Below, piece by piece: positions 8,314 to 18,017 of a stretch of DNA of 64,000 nucleotides. Positions within the stretch are counted from its first letter, which is position 1, and every line of letters starts with the position of its first letter. Source of the stretch: JAFAXD01 sp963833605 (GTDB taxonomy: Bacteria; Pseudomonadota; Alphaproteobacteria; Rhizobiales; Xanthobacteraceae); the NCBI GenBank assembly GCA_963833605.1, contig CAWHYZ010000002.1:1-64000 (forward strand), given 5' to 3'. Below the pieces are notes generated by a model. It saw only the letters and a list, made by a program, of their open reading frames with translations. It did not search any database and had not been told where the DNA came from. A program made the translations under genes and the position numbers.

Positions 8314-10597
8314 TCACGCTGAGCCGCGGTCGCTGTCGAGCACGGCGCGAACCTTTCGCGCCAGGATCTCGTAGGTATAGGGTTTCATCAGGACCTCCAC
8401 GCCGGGGTCGAGCCGGCCATGATGGATGATCGCGTTGCGGGTGTAGCCGGTCGCGAACAGCACCTTGATTTTGGGCTGTCTCTTGACCGCCATGTGGGCC
8501 AGCTCGCGGCCGTTCATCCCCCCCGGCAGGACGACGTCTGTGAACAGGAGATCGAAGTCGTGATCATTCATCCGCGTCAGTGCCTGTGGGCCATCGAATA
8601 CTGACACGACGGTATAGCCGAGATCCTGCAGCACCTCGGTCGCGAAGCGATTGACGGTTTCGTCGTCCTCGACCAGCAGAACGGTCTCGCGGCCGGCGCC
8701 GCGCGGCATTGCCTCGATTTTCGCCGGGGCCGCCGGCGTGGGCGCACTTTCGCGCGGTTCGATCACACGCGGAAAATACATCTTGACCGCGGTCCCGTGT
8801 CCGACCTCGCTATAGATTTTCACGTGGCCGCCCGATTGCTTGACGAAGCCGTAGACCATGCTCAAGCCTAGGCCGGTTCCAATCCCCTTGGGTTTGGTGG
8901 TGAAAAACGGCTCGAACGCCTGTTCGATCACGTCGTGACTCATGCCGCTGCCGCTGTCGGACACCGCAATGAGGACGTACTGGCCGGCCGCAATCTCAGC
9001 GCCTTCCTTCGCGAGATAGTCGTCGTCGAGATAGGCATTGGACGTTCTCGATGGTCACGCGGCCGCCATCGGCCATAGCGTCGCGCGAATTGACGGCAAG
9101 GTTGAGCAGCGCCGATTCGAGCTCGTTGGGATCGATCGCGACCCTCCACAGCCCGGCGCCGAGAACGGTCTCGATCGTCACCGATTCCCCGAGCGTGCTG
9201 CTCAGGAGCTCGGACATATCGCGCACCAGCCGATTGACGTCGGTCAGGCTCACTTCGTGCGGCTGCTGGCGCGAAAATGCCAGCAGCCGCGAAATCAACG
9301 CCGCGGCGCGCTGGGCGGCTTCCTTGGCGGCCGACATGGAGCGCTCGACGCGCGCGTCGCTGCCACCCAGGCGGCGCAGCGCGAGGTCCATGTTGCCGAT
9401 GATCGCGGTCAGGAGATTGTTGAAGTCGTGGGCGATGCCGCCGGTCAGGCGTCCGACCGCCTCCATCTTCTGCGCCTGGCGCAACGCATGCTCGGTGCTC
9501 TCGCGCAGCGTCGTTTCCTCGCGCAGTTGGGCGTAGGCGGCGGATTCGCGCCTGGTCTGCACCAAGGCGAACCAGCACAGCCCGATCAGTGCGAGCGTTG
9601 CCGGAAATCCGAAAATGAGGTGATAGCCGATCGTCGCGGCCCACCGCATCACGATGGCTGACTTGGAGGCGCCCACCAGCACATAGACGCCTTCGCGCGG
9701 CAGCCGCCGGAACGCAAAAATCCGCTCGGTATTGTCGGCGGGAGAGACGTCAGTCACAAATTCGCTGGTGCCTGCCTGCATCGCCGTGACCAGCGGACCG
9801 TTTGCGGGCAGGCGTGTGATCGGTTCCGGCACCGGCGGGTACCACGCCAGGATCGCGCCATCGGCGCGCACCAGTCCGACCGTGTAGTCCTGGGCGGCGG
9901 GCAGGCGCGCATAGTAGTCGGAAAAATATTCCGGCGCGATTGCGGTGGTGACGACGCCGCGAAACGGCACCTTCTCGCCGCGAAACAGCCGCCGCCGAGC
10001 GATCAGAAACAGGTTGCGGTCGGCGGCCCGTGAGCGGATGACGTTGCTGAGATAGCTGTCGGCCTTTTCGTTGTCCTTGAGGAACCGGTAAAACTCCCGA
10101 TCGGACAGATCCAGATTGTAGTTCATCGGGTAGATCGTGCCGGACACGATCGGATGCCCTTCCAGATCGATCACGAAGACATCGCGCAGTTGCGGCAGCG
10201 TAGTGGTCAGGCGCTTGAGCCGCTCGTGGTAGCGCAGTTCGGCCAGCCGTATTTCGTCGTTGCTGACATCGCCGATGAGCTGATCGACATAGACGGCTGT
10301 GATCTCAAACGTCTCGAACACCTTGGTCGCGTGCTCGGTGACGGTGCCGAGCGTGCGCTCCAGCCGATCGTGGGCGTCCACGAAGGCCTGATGATAGGAA
10401 ATGATCGAACCGACCGCGAGAACAAGCAGCGGCAAAACGACCGACGCGCCCAACAGCCACCATAACGGCCTCTCTGCGCGCCCTGACGGCACCCGGCGTC
10501 CTGCTGGATCTGGGGATCTTGTTTGCACGAGCGGTTGATCGTTCTGCTGGCCCGTCGAGGGTAGGCAATCAGTACTGGGAATATGCCGAGCGTTCAA
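8314..10597 (-). pseudogene. membrane hybrid histidine kinase (dCache-HisKA-HATPase-REC), frame-broken
   Basis: Residues 1-45 are cytoplasmic, TM1 lies near 45-67, a periplasmic dCache-like sensor spans 70-320 and TM2 lies near 330-350. The H-box GRLTGGIAHDFNNLL follows, then the N-box LLNLAVNSRDAM, the G-boxes SDSGSGM and FFTTKPKGIGTGLGL, and a C-terminal receiver with Asp in LLFTDVVLP. The frame breaks near 9044: dropping one base turns IENVQ into IETSNAYLDDDYLAKEG and joins the two halves (8314-8964 and 8996-10597). A single-base assembly error is likely. The first codon is a TTG at 10597; a later GTG is possible because an EcfG-type -10 element overlaps this start. No DNA-binding partner is adjacent. 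Confidence 0.8.
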
Positions 10598-10621
10598 CGG
10601 CGACGGACCGCGCCGGGTTCC
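10596..10621 (-). promoter_or_regulatory. EcfG-type promoter match before the hybrid kinase
   Basis: On the minus strand GGAAC (10621-10617), a 17-bp spacer and CGTT (10599-10596) fit the alphaproteobacterial general-stress consensus GGAAC-N16/17-CGTT. It overlaps the first possible start codon of the kinase, so either translation starts later or the match is fortuitous. Confidence 0.4.
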
Positions 10622-10662
10622 GCCCCAGCCGGTATCTCACCAATGATCGGGCTACCGAGAGC

Positions 10663-10962
10663 CTACCGGGAACACTCGATGGCGACGAGGTTTTCGCACT
10701 GACCGTCGGGACAGTCTTGTGCCGACACCGCCATGGCTCTGCCGCTGTCGCGTGCGAGGCGCCGGAACGATACGACCTGCTCGAATTCGCGCGCCCGGCA
10801 GTAAGCGGTCGCCACCGCGACGCCGCACGGCGCCCCGGTCGCGAGACAGCGATCGATGCCATAGCCGTCCGGATTGTTGGCGATCGTGAAGGTGCGTTTT
10901 TCCGCCTGGGCGGGTGCGGCACAGAGTATCGCAGGAATGATCAACGCCACCAGGCTACGCAT
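10663..10962 (-). CDS. small exported protein of unknown function
   Basis: About 99 residues. MRSLVALIIPAILCAAPAQA is a clear signal peptide, followed by EKRTFTIANNPDGYGIDRCL and a mature region with five Cys (CLATGAPC, YCRARE, DCPDGQC and a final EC), which suggests disulfides in the periplasm. I recognise it only as a conserved hypothetical of Bradyrhizobium-like bacteria. The start at 10962 is chosen because the signal peptide begins there; an ATG ten codons upstream (10992) is also open. Confidence 0.75.
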   Translation of the reverse strand: MRSLVALIIPAILCAAPAQAEKRTFTIANNPDGYGIDRCLATGAPCGVAVATAYCRAREFEQVVSFRRLARDSGRAMAVSAQDCPDGQCENLVAIECSR

Positions 10963-11240
10963 GAACAGGCTCACTCGAACAATCCACCACACGCGTTTCC
11001 AGCGAGCAGAATGCAGGCAAATCCGTTAAAAACAGGTGAAAAAGCGTTAATTCTGAGCGAGATAACACTCTTGACGAACCGTCCGCGCTTGCCCATTGTG
11101 CCGCCCCATGAACGGCCTTGTTGCGACCTGCGGCATTTGCGCGGACATTATTGGCTAGCGACCAACGCTGGCTGCGGCCGTCTTTTCTCAATGCCTGATC
11201 GGACGCCCGCCCAGCCTCGTGGCGGATTTGAGGAGCGTCC

Positions 11241-12629
11241 ATGCAATTGAAGCTGCACGACACATTGACACGCGCCAAGCGGCTGTTCGAGCCGATCGAG
11301 GCGAGGCGCGTGCGCATGTATGTGTGCGGCCCGACCGTCTACGACTTTGCCCATATCGGCAACGCCCGACCGGTCATTGTCTTCGATGTGCTGTTCCGGC
11401 TGCTGCGCTATCTCTACGAGCCCGAGCGCGTCGTTTACGTGCGCAACATCACCGACGTCGATGACAAGATCAATGCACGGGCGGCGGAAGAATATCCCGG
11501 CCTGCCGCTGAACGATGCGATCCGGAAAGTGACCGAGGCCACCGACCGCCAGTTTCACCAGGACGTGGCGGCGCTCGGTTGCCTGCCGCCCACAATCGAG
11601 CCGCGCGCGACCGAGCACATCGAGGAGATGAAGGCGCTGATCGAACGACTGATCGGTGATGGCAATGCGTATGTCGCCGCGGACCACGTGCTGTTCGCGG
11701 TCTCCACCATGCCGGACTACGGCAAGCTGTCCGGGCGCTCGCTTGATGAGATGCTCGCCGGCGCGCGCGTCGAAGTCGCCCCTTACAAGCGCGACCCGAT
11801 GGATTTCGTGCTGTGGAAGCCCTCGAAGCCGGACGAGCCGTCTTGGCCATCACCGGCCGGTATCGCGGTTGCTGGCCGCCCCGGCTGGCATATCGAGTGC
11901 TCGGCGATGGCCTGGAAACACCTGGGCGAGACCTTCGATATTCATGGCGGCGGCATCGACCTCGTGTTTCCGCACCACGAGAACGAGATCGCCCAGTCGC
12001 GCTGCGCGTTCCACACGCCGCTGATGGCGAAGACCTGGATGCACAATGGCTTCCTGCAGGTCGAAGGCGAGAAGATGGCGAAGTCGGCGGGCAACTTCAT
12101 CACCATCCGGGAGCTTCTGAACGATTGGCCGGGTGAGGTGCTCCGGTTCCAGATGCTGATGACGCATTACCGGCAACCGATCGACTGGACACGTTCGGCG
12201 ACCGATCAAGCGGCGGTCGCGCTCGACACGTTTGAACACGTGGTCACGACCGCGCAGGCGCGCGAGGGCCGCCTTTCGCCGGCCGTGCTCGAGGCCCTGG
12301 CCGACGATTTGAACACACCTCAGGCGATCGCCGAGCTGCACCGGCTCGCCGCGGAAGCGCGCAAAGGTAATTTTCACGCTGCTTGCGATTTGAAATCCAC
12401 TTGCCGCTTTCTCGGGATCAGTCTTGTTGGGGTGAGCCTGCAGGACATCCGCAAGCGCCAGCACGGGAGCTTGGATGAAACCAAGATCCAATCGCTGATC
12501 GATGCGCGGGCAAAGGCGCGCGCATCGAAGGACTTTGCCGAGTCCGATCGCATCCGTGATGAGCTTGCCACGATGGGCGTCGTGCTCAAGGATTCCAAGG
12601 AAGGCACGACCTGGGAGGTTGCACCGTGA
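11241..12629 (+). CDS. cysS: cysteinyl-tRNA synthetase
   Basis: It charges tRNA-Cys. This is a class I synthetase of 462 residues. The zinc ligand Cys29 sits in MYVCGPTVYD, the HIGH motif reads HIGN (38-41), WHIECSAMAWK and HGGGIDLVFPHHENE (about 215-240) supply the remaining zinc ligands, and the KMSKS loop reads KMAKSAGNF (about 276). The C-terminal DALR-like region keeps ARAKARASKDFAESDRIRDEL. It heads an operon: the next start overlaps its stop (GTGA), followed by cimA. Confidence 0.95.
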   Translation: MQLKLHDTLTRAKRLFEPIEARRVRMYVCGPTVYDFAHIGNARPVIVFDVLFRLLRYLYEPERVVYVRNITDVDDKINARAAEEYPGLPLNDAIRKVTEATDRQFHQDVAALGCLPPTIEPRATEHIEEMKALIERLIGDGNAYVAADHVLFAVSTMPDYGKLSGRSLDEMLAGARVEVAPYKRDPMDFVLWKPSKPDEPSWPSPAGIAVAGRPGWHIECSAMAWKHLGETFDIHGGGIDLVFPHHENEIAQSRCAFHTPLMAKTWMHNGFLQVEGEKMAKSAGNFITIRELLNDWPGEVLRFQMLMTHYRQPIDWTRSATDQAAVALDTFEHVVTTAQAREGRLSPAVLEALADDLNTPQAIAELHRLAAEARKGNFHAACDLKSTCRFLGISLVGVSLQDIRKRQHGSLDETKIQSLIDARAKARASKDFAESDRIRDELATMGVVLKDSKEGTTWEVAP

Positions 12630-13138
12630 GCGCGCCGTTCCGCAGGCTCGCGTTGCGGCCGTTTCTGCCAGCAGACGCGCCGCTGCTCGCCGCCATCTTC
12701 GCGGCCAGCATCGAACAATTGACAGCCGACGAGTACGACAGTGGCCAGCAGGCTGCCTGGGCCGCGCTCGCCGACGATGAAGAATCCTTCGGCGAGCGCC
12801 TCGCCGGGCAGCTCACCCTGATCGCGACCATGGACGGTGCACCGGTCGGGTTCGCGTCGCTACGCGGCAATGATCACATCGACATGCTCTATGTTCACCC
12901 AGCCGTGGCACGCCAAGGCGTTGCGACCGCGCTGATCGACGCGCTGGAGAAGCTCGCGCACGCCCGCGGCGCCGCGCAACTGACTGTCGACGCCAGCGAT
13001 ACCGCCAAGCCGTTTTTTGATCGGCGCGGCTACACGGCTCAGCGACGCAACGCCATTGCGGTCGGCAGCGAATGGCTCGGCAACGTATCGATGAACAAGC
13101 AGCTGTCAGCGCTGCAGCCCGAAAGCAAGATTCAATGA
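12626..13138 (+). CDS. GNAT-family N-acetyltransferase
   Basis: A 170-residue acetyl-CoA-dependent acyltransferase fold. MLYVHPAVARQGVATALIDALE (residues about 90-111) matches motif A, including the Q/RxxGxA pyrophosphate loop, and the C-terminal FFDRRGYTAQRRN is typical of motif B. The substrate is unknown. It starts with GTG overlapping the cysS stop and overlaps the cimA ATG by ATGA, so it is translationally coupled on both sides. Confidence 0.88.
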   Translation: MSAPFRRLALRPFLPADAPLLAAIFAASIEQLTADEYDSGQQAAWAALADDEESFGERLAGQLTLIATMDGAPVGFASLRGNDHIDMLYVHPAVARQGVATALIDALEKLAHARGAAQLTVDASDTAKPFFDRRGYTAQRRNAIAVGSEWLGNVSMNKQLSALQPESKIQ

Positions 13139-14730
13139 CCCGCGAGCGCCTGTATTTGTTTGATACGACCCTGCGCGATGGTGCGCAGACCAACGGCGTC
13201 GATTTCACGCTCGCCGACAAGCTCGCGATTGCCGGCATGCTCGACGAGCTCGGCATCGATTATGTGGAAGGCGGCTACCCCGGCGCCAACCCGATTGATA
13301 CCGAGCTGTTCGGTCAGGAGCGCGGACTAGGCGCCACGTTCACGGCCTTCGGCATGACGCGACGACCCGGGCGCTCCGCCTCGAACGATCCCGGCCTGGT
13401 GGCGCTGCTCGACGCGCACGCGCCGGCGATTTGTTTTGTTGCCAAATCGTCGGATTATCATGTCCGCGTTGCGCTCGAGACCACGCCCGAAGAAAACATC
13501 GCCTCCATCCGGGACAGCGTGCGCGCCGCGCGCGCCAAGGGCCGTGAGGTCCTGCTCGACTGCGAGCACTTCTTCGACGGCTACAAGGCCAATCCGGCGT
13601 TCGCGCTTGCCTGCGCGCGCGCCGCCTACGAGGAGGGTGCCCGCTGGATCGTGCTCTGCGACACCAATGGCGGCGCGCTGCCGCACGAAGTCGAGTCGAT
13701 CGTGGGCGAGGTGGTGAAGACCATTCCGGGCGACCACGTCGGCATCCACGCCCACAACGATACCGAACAGGCGGTGGCGAACTCGCTTGCCGCAGTGCGG
13801 GCGGGGGCACGCCAGATCCAGGGCGCCCTCAACGGGCTAGGAGAGCGTTGCGGCAACGCCAACCTCTGCTCGATCATTCCGACGCTGAAGCTCAAGGCCG
13901 AGTTTGCGCAGCGCTTCGAGATTGGCGTGTCGGACGAGAGGCTGAAAACGCTCACGCACGTGTCGCACGCCCTCGACGAGCTGCTCAATCGCGCCTCCAA
14001 CCGCCACGCGCCCTATGTGGGCGAGAGCGCGTTTGTGACCAAGGCCGGCATTCATGCGTCCGCCATCGTCAAGGACCCGGCGACCTACGAGCATGTCGCG
14101 CCCGAAGCGGTCGGAAATCGCCGCAAGCTCCTGGTTTCAGACCAGGCGGGCCGGTCGAATGTGCTCGCCGAACTCGAACGCATCGGGCTCACGGTCGAGA
14201 AGGACGATGCGCGCGTGGTTCGGCTGCTCGACGAGGTGAAGGAACGCGAGGCGGCCGGCTTCGCCTATGAGGCGGCCGATGCGTCGTTCGAGCTTCTCGC
14301 ACGCCGGATGCTCGGCACCGTGCCTGACTATTTCGACGTCGAGACGTTCGACGTCTGGGTGGAGCAGCGGTTCGGCGCCAAGGGCGAGCGCCAGACCGTC
14401 ACCATGGCGGTGGTCAAGGTGAAGATCGGTAACGAGCACCTGATTTCGGCGGCCGAAGGCAACGGTCCGGTCAACGCACTCGATCTCGCGCTGCGCAAGG
14501 ACCTCGGCAAATTCCAGCCGTTCATCGCTGGCCTCGAACTGACCGACTACCGGGTGCGTATCCTCAATGGCGGGAGCGGCGCAGTGACCCGCGTGCTGAT
14601 CGAAAGCCGTGACGAGAGCGGCGAGCGCTGGACGACGATCGGCGTATCGCCAAATATCATCGAAGCCTCGTTCCAGGCGCTGATGGATTCAATCGTGTTC
14701 AAGCTCGTACGCGCGCACGCGCCAGCATAG
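13135..14730 (+). CDS. cimA: (R)-citramalate synthase
   Basis: It condenses pyruvate with acetyl-CoA to citramalate, the threonine-independent entry to isoleucine synthesis. The 531 residues hold an HMGL-like TIM barrel (YLFDTTLRDGAQTNG at 5-19, metal-binding HAHNDTEQAVANS near 205, GLGERCGNANL near 235) and a C-terminal LeuA dimerisation/allosteric domain (about 390-525). Long CimA-type features, such as GGYPGANPID and the split barrel at KAGIHASAIVKDP, favour citramalate over isopropylmalate synthase. The ATG at 13135 overlaps the GNAT stop. It belongs to the cysS operon. Confidence 0.9.
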   Translation: MTRERLYLFDTTLRDGAQTNGVDFTLADKLAIAGMLDELGIDYVEGGYPGANPIDTELFGQERGLGATFTAFGMTRRPGRSASNDPGLVALLDAHAPAICFVAKSSDYHVRVALETTPEENIASIRDSVRAARAKGREVLLDCEHFFDGYKANPAFALACARAAYEEGARWIVLCDTNGGALPHEVESIVGEVVKTIPGDHVGIHAHNDTEQAVANSLAAVRAGARQIQGALNGLGERCGNANLCSIIPTLKLKAEFAQRFEIGVSDERLKTLTHVSHALDELLNRASNRHAPYVGESAFVTKAGIHASAIVKDPATYEHVAPEAVGNRRKLLVSDQAGRSNVLAELERIGLTVEKDDARVVRLLDEVKEREAAGFAYEAADASFELLARRMLGTVPDYFDVETFDVWVEQRFGAKGERQTVTMAVVKVKIGNEHLISAAEGNGPVNALDLALRKDLGKFQPFIAGLELTDYRVRILNGGSGAVTRVLIESRDESGERWTTIGVSPNIIEASFQALMDSIVFKLVRAHAPA

Positions 14731-14744
14731 CGCCAGGGATTTTC

Positions 14745-15452
14745 ATGACCACAACCGAACAGTGCTTCGACATTCTGCGCCGGGTCACCACGGCGACGAT
14801 CACGACCATGCTGCTCAAGAAAGGCATTCGCCGGTGCTGGATGAGCGGGCCAAAGCCGCTCACGCCGGGCGGCGATCGCCTGGTCGGGCCGGCCTTTACG
14901 CTGCGCTTCGTCCCGGTGCGCGAGGACCTTGCAACACCCGAGAGCTGGGGCCATCCGATTTCGACGCGGGGCGCGATCGAGGATATGCCGGCTGGCTGCG
15001 TTGCGGTCGCCGATGCGATGGGCGTGATGAGCGCGGGCATTTTCGGCGACATCCTCACGGCCCGCATGATGAAGCGCGGCGTCACCGCACTCGTCACCGA
15101 CGGCGCCGTGCGCGACAAGGCCGGTGTGCTCGCCTCGCGGCTGCCGGTCTGGTGCGCGGGCGTTGCGGCGCCCGCTTCGGTGAATGGTTTGACGTTCGTG
15201 GGGTGGCAGCAGCCGATCGCCTGCGGCGGCTGCGCGATCTTTCCGGGCGACGTGATCGTGCTCGACGACGACGGCGCCGTCGTCATTCCGCAAAACCTCG
15301 TCGAATTCGCCGCCCATGAAGGTGCCGAGCATGAGCTCTATGAAAGCTGGGTCGTGAGCGAGGTCGAGCACGGCGCCAAGCTGCCGGGCCTCTATCCCCC
15401 GAATGAGGAAGCCAAGGCCCGCTATGCGGCCTGGCGCAAGCAACGCGACTGA
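14745..15452 (+). CDS. RraA-like protein / HMG aldolase family
   Basis: A 235-residue member of the RraA/4-hydroxy-4-methyl-2-oxoglutarate aldolase fold. The core reads GIFGDILTARMMKRGVTALV then DGAVRDKAGV (about 98-125), the conserved G-D-x20-R-D signature that binds metal and keto acid. CGGCAIFPGDVIVLDDDGAVV near 170 is also typical. Family members are either class II pyruvate aldolases or RNase E inhibitors, and sequence alone does not decide. It lies 14 bp after cimA, so it belongs to the same transcript. Confidence 0.85.
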   Translation: MTTTEQCFDILRRVTTATITTMLLKKGIRRCWMSGPKPLTPGGDRLVGPAFTLRFVPVREDLATPESWGHPISTRGAIEDMPAGCVAVADAMGVMSAGIFGDILTARMMKRGVTALVTDGAVRDKAGVLASRLPVWCAGVAAPASVNGLTFVGWQQPIACGGCAIFPGDVIVLDDDGAVVIPQNLVEFAAHEGAEHELYESWVVSEVEHGAKLPGLYPPNEEAKARYAAWRKQRD

Positions 15453-15463
15453 CGTCGGCGCTC

Positions 15464-16258
15464 ATGTTCTTCATCCTGTCGAAGACGCTCGGCTTCTTCA
15501 CACTGCCGTCCAACCTTCTCATCCTGCTGGCGCTTGCCGGCACGGTTCTGCTGTTCACGCGGTTTGCGCGCGTCGGGCGCGGCCTCCTCGTCGTCGCCAT
15601 GCTGGGGATTGTCGTGTTCGGAGTCTCGCCGCTCGGCAGGGTGCTGTTCTACGCGTTGGAGAGCCGCTTTCCGGCCTGGACCGAGACCGGCGCCGCACCG
15701 ACGGGCTTCATCGTGCTGGGCGGTTCGATCGACCCGGACGTGTCGGCGGCGCGCGGTGAAGTGGCGCTCACCGATGCGGCCGAGCGTCTGACGGTCGCGG
15801 CGGATCTCGCCAAGCGATATCCAGGCGCGCGCGTCATCTTCACCGGCGGCAACGCCAGTCTGTTGGGCGGGACGGCCGAAGCCGACTATGTCACCAAGCT
15901 GTTCGCCAGTTTCGGCATCGCGCCGGGGCGGGTTGAGACCGAAGGTCGCTCGCGCAATACGCTCGAGAACGCGCAGTTCACCAAGATCGTGGCGGCGCCG
16001 AAGCCGGGCGATCGCTGGGTGCTGATCACCTCGGCCTATCACATGCCGCGCGCGATGGCGGCCTTTCGCAATGTGGGATTCGAAGTCGAGGGTTGTCCGG
16101 TCGATTGGCAGTTTGCAAACGCAAGCGACCTCTACTGGCCGTATCGCGCGTTGATCGGCGGGATCGCGATGACCGACACGGCGGCGCGCGAGTTCATCGG
16201 GCTGGCGGTCTATTGGTTGACCGGCCATTCCCGCGAACTTTTTCCGGGGCCGCGCTGA
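15464..16258 (+). CDS. YdcF/ElyC-type DUF218 membrane protein
   Basis: 264 residues with two N-terminal membrane helices (about 5-25 and 35-60), then a DUF218 domain: FIVLGGSIDP near 82, RYPGARVIFTGGNASLLGG near 120, GRSRNTLENA near 160 and RWVLITSAYHMPRAMAAF near 185. Relatives such as ElyC affect envelope carrier-lipid metabolism. The function here is not established. It lies 11 bp after the RraA-like gene and is the last gene of the operon. Confidence 0.85.
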   Translation: MFFILSKTLGFFTLPSNLLILLALAGTVLLFTRFARVGRGLLVVAMLGIVVFGVSPLGRVLFYALESRFPAWTETGAAPTGFIVLGGSIDPDVSAARGEVALTDAAERLTVAADLAKRYPGARVIFTGGNASLLGGTAEADYVTKLFASFGIAPGRVETEGRSRNTLENAQFTKIVAAPKPGDRWVLITSAYHMPRAMAAFRNVGFEVEGCPVDWQFANASDLYWPYRALIGGIAMTDTAAREFIGLAVYWLTGHSRELFPGPR

Positions 16259-16284
16259 TCGAACGCGCGGTTTCTAACCCGTGT

Positions 16285-16316
16285 CGCGGATTTCGCTTGC
16301 GCGCCATCCGGGCTAC
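16285..16316. repeat. half REP element
   Basis: CGCGGATTTCGCTTGC-GCGCCATCCGGGCTAC matches the right arm of the tandem REPs at 1723-1882. The left arm is missing, so it cannot form the full hairpin. It lies between the DUF218 gene and the rhodanese gene. Confidence 0.65.
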
Positions 16317-16346
16317 AACAGGCGCGCTTGGTTCAAGGAGATGACC

Positions 16347-16766
16347 ATGCCACAGCAGATCACGGTCCACGTCGACGCAATGGTGCAGGCGGCCGAACGT
16401 GAAATCGAAAATCTGGACGTTGCCGACGCGGTCAAGCTGCACGGTCGCGACAACGTCCTGTTTGTGGATCTTCGCGACATCCGCGAGCTCGCGCGCGATG
16501 GGCGTGTGCCGGGCGCGTTCCACTGCCCGCGCGGCATGCTGGAGTTCTGGATCGATCCGATGAGCAAATACCACAAGCCGGAATTCGCGCAGGACAAGCG
16601 GTTCGTGTTCTTCTGCGCGGCCGGGGCGCGCTCGGCGCTGGCTACGCAGGCCGCCCAGCGCATGGGGTTGCGGCCGGTTGCGCATATCCGCGGCGGTTTT
16701 GGCGCGTGGAAGGCGGCGGGAGGCCCGGTCGAGATGCCGCCGCCGGCAAATCCGAAAACGGTTTGA
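16347..16766 (+). CDS. rhodanese-like sulfurtransferase domain protein
   Basis: A single rhodanese domain of 139 residues: VLFVDLRDIRELARDGRVPG (about 36-55), then the active-site loop FFCAAGARSALATQAAQ (about 88-104) with Cys as the persulfide carrier, and GLRPVAHIRGGFGAWKAAGG near the end. Sulfur donor and acceptor are unknown. The start at 16347 is set by AAGGAG at 16335-16340; the earlier ATG at 16341 touches that site and upstream codons run through the half REP. Confidence 0.88.
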   Translation: MPQQITVHVDAMVQAAEREIENLDVADAVKLHGRDNVLFVDLRDIRELARDGRVPGAFHCPRGMLEFWIDPMSKYHKPEFAQDKRFVFFCAAGARSALATQAAQRMGLRPVAHIRGGFGAWKAAGGPVEMPPPANPKTV

Positions 16767-16787
16767 TCAGGTCCGCAGGGTGGGGTG

Positions 16788-17462
16788 ATGCATCTGATCC
16801 TCGGCAACAAGAACTATTCGTCCTGGTCCATGCGGCCGTGGGTTGCCATGAAGGTCGCAGGTCTTGCGTTCGACGAAGAGGTGATCTCGCTCAACGCGCC
16901 GGAGTTCAAGGGCCGGCTGCTGGCGGTGTCGGGGACCGGCAAGGTGCCGACCCTGATCGACGGCGATGTTCGCGTCTGGGAATCGCTCGCGATCCTTGAA
17001 TATTTGGCGGAGAGGTTTCCAGCGGCGAAGCTCTGGCCTGCGGATCCGAAGGCCCGCGCCCACGCCCGCGCGATCGCGAACGAGATGCACGCCGGCTTCC
17101 TGCCGTTGCGCCGAAGCTGCCCGATGAACCTGTGGCGGCCGGTGAAGAAGCTCGCGCTCAACGACGAGACGGCCGCCAATGTACGCCGCATTGAGGCCAT
17201 GTGGACGGAGTGCCGGACGCGCTACGGGGAGGGTGGACCATTCCTGTTTGGCCATTTCACCGCCGCCGACGCCATGTATGCGCCGGTGGTGTCGCGCTTT
17301 CACACCTACGCGGTCGATGTCGGCCCAGCCGCACGCAGCTACATGAATTCCATGATGGCCTTGCCGGCGTGGCGGGAATGGCGGGACGCCGCGCTCAAGG
17401 AGCCCTGGGTCCTGCCGGAAGACGAGCCCGATTGGCCGCAGGTTTTGCGCGAGCAAGTTTGA
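16788..17462 (+). CDS. glutathione S-transferase family protein
   Basis: 224 residues. The thioredoxin-like half has NKNYSSWSMRPWVAMKVAG (about 7-25), with Ser as the probable catalytic residue, GKVPTLIDGDVRVWESLAILEYLAERFP (about 52-80) and a helical C-terminal half with GHFTAADAMYAPVVSRF near 160. This matches bacterial GSTs of the YfcF type; the substrate is unknown. GTG at 16785 directly before the ATG is an alternative start. A REP element follows. Confidence 0.88.
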   Translation: MHLILGNKNYSSWSMRPWVAMKVAGLAFDEEVISLNAPEFKGRLLAVSGTGKVPTLIDGDVRVWESLAILEYLAERFPAAKLWPADPKARAHARAIANEMHAGFLPLRRSCPMNLWRPVKKLALNDETAANVRRIEAMWTECRTRYGEGGPFLFGHFTAADAMYAPVVSRFHTYAVDVGPAARSYMNSMMALPAWREWRDAALKEPWVLPEDEPDWPQVLREQV

Positions 17463-17467
17463 CGATT

Positions 17468-17533
17468 GAGGCCCGCATCGCGCGCAGCGAAATGCGGCTC
17501 TCCCGGATTTCACCTCGTTTCATCCGAGCTACG
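17468..17533. repeat. REP element (diverged full copy)
   Basis: GAGGCCCGCATCGCGCGCAG at the left, CCCGGATTTCACC in the middle and TTTCATCCGAGCTAC at the right follow the layout of the REPs at 1723-1882. It lies between convergent genes, and its right edge contains the stop TAG of the Nudix gene (17529-17531 on the minus strand). It could serve as a shared terminator. Confidence 0.7.
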
Positions 17534-18017
17534 AGCTTTGCAATTTCCTCCTCAACTCCAAAAGCAATGGCCGTTGATAGCCGATGATCTTGTCCATGGC
17601 TTCGGCCAGGCCGAACCAGGCGGCACGATCGACTTCGGGATAGTGCTGGCGCCGGCCGGAGCGCGGCGGCCATTCGAGCTCGAACGTGTTGCTCGTCAGT
17701 TCGGCCGGATTGAAGTCGCCCACGCAAGCAAAGCCATGCACGACTTTTCCGCTCGCCTGTTTGACCGGCGTCAGCGCCACGAACGGGCCGTGCGCCACAA
17801 AACCGGTCTCTTCGGTGAATTCGCGCTGGGCCGTTGCGAGCAAAGCGTTATCGCCAGCCGCCTCCACCAGGCCCTTGGGGATGGTCCAGGCGCCGGCATC
17901 CTTTCTCACCCAAAACGGTCCGCCCGGGTGTGCGAGCAACACTTCGACGCCGTGGGCACCGAATCGGTAGACCAGCAGGCCGGCACTCACCTGCGCTGAG
18001 CGCGGTGGCCGCGCCAT
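17529..18017 (-). CDS. Nudix hydrolase
   Basis: 162 residues of a Nudix fold: AGLLVYRFGAHGVEVLLAHPGG (about 12-33), WTIPKGLVE (about 43-51), then REFTEETGF (about 66-74), the REUXEEXGU core that binds Mg2+. The glutamate normally expected earlier in the box is not obvious. It resembles bacterial NTP or (di)nucleoside polyphosphate pyrophosphohydrolases of the DUF4916-like type. ATG at 18017 overlaps the stop of the upstream TPP enzyme by one base, so the two are coupled. Its stop is provided by the REP edge. Confidence 0.85.
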   Translation of the reverse strand: MARPPRSAQVSAGLLVYRFGAHGVEVLLAHPGGPFWVRKDAGAWTIPKGLVEAAGDNALLATAQREFTEETGFVAHGPFVALTPVKQASGKVVHGFACVGDFNPAELTSNTFELEWPPRSGRRQHYPEVDRAAWFGLAEAMDKIIGYQRPLLLELRRKLQSS

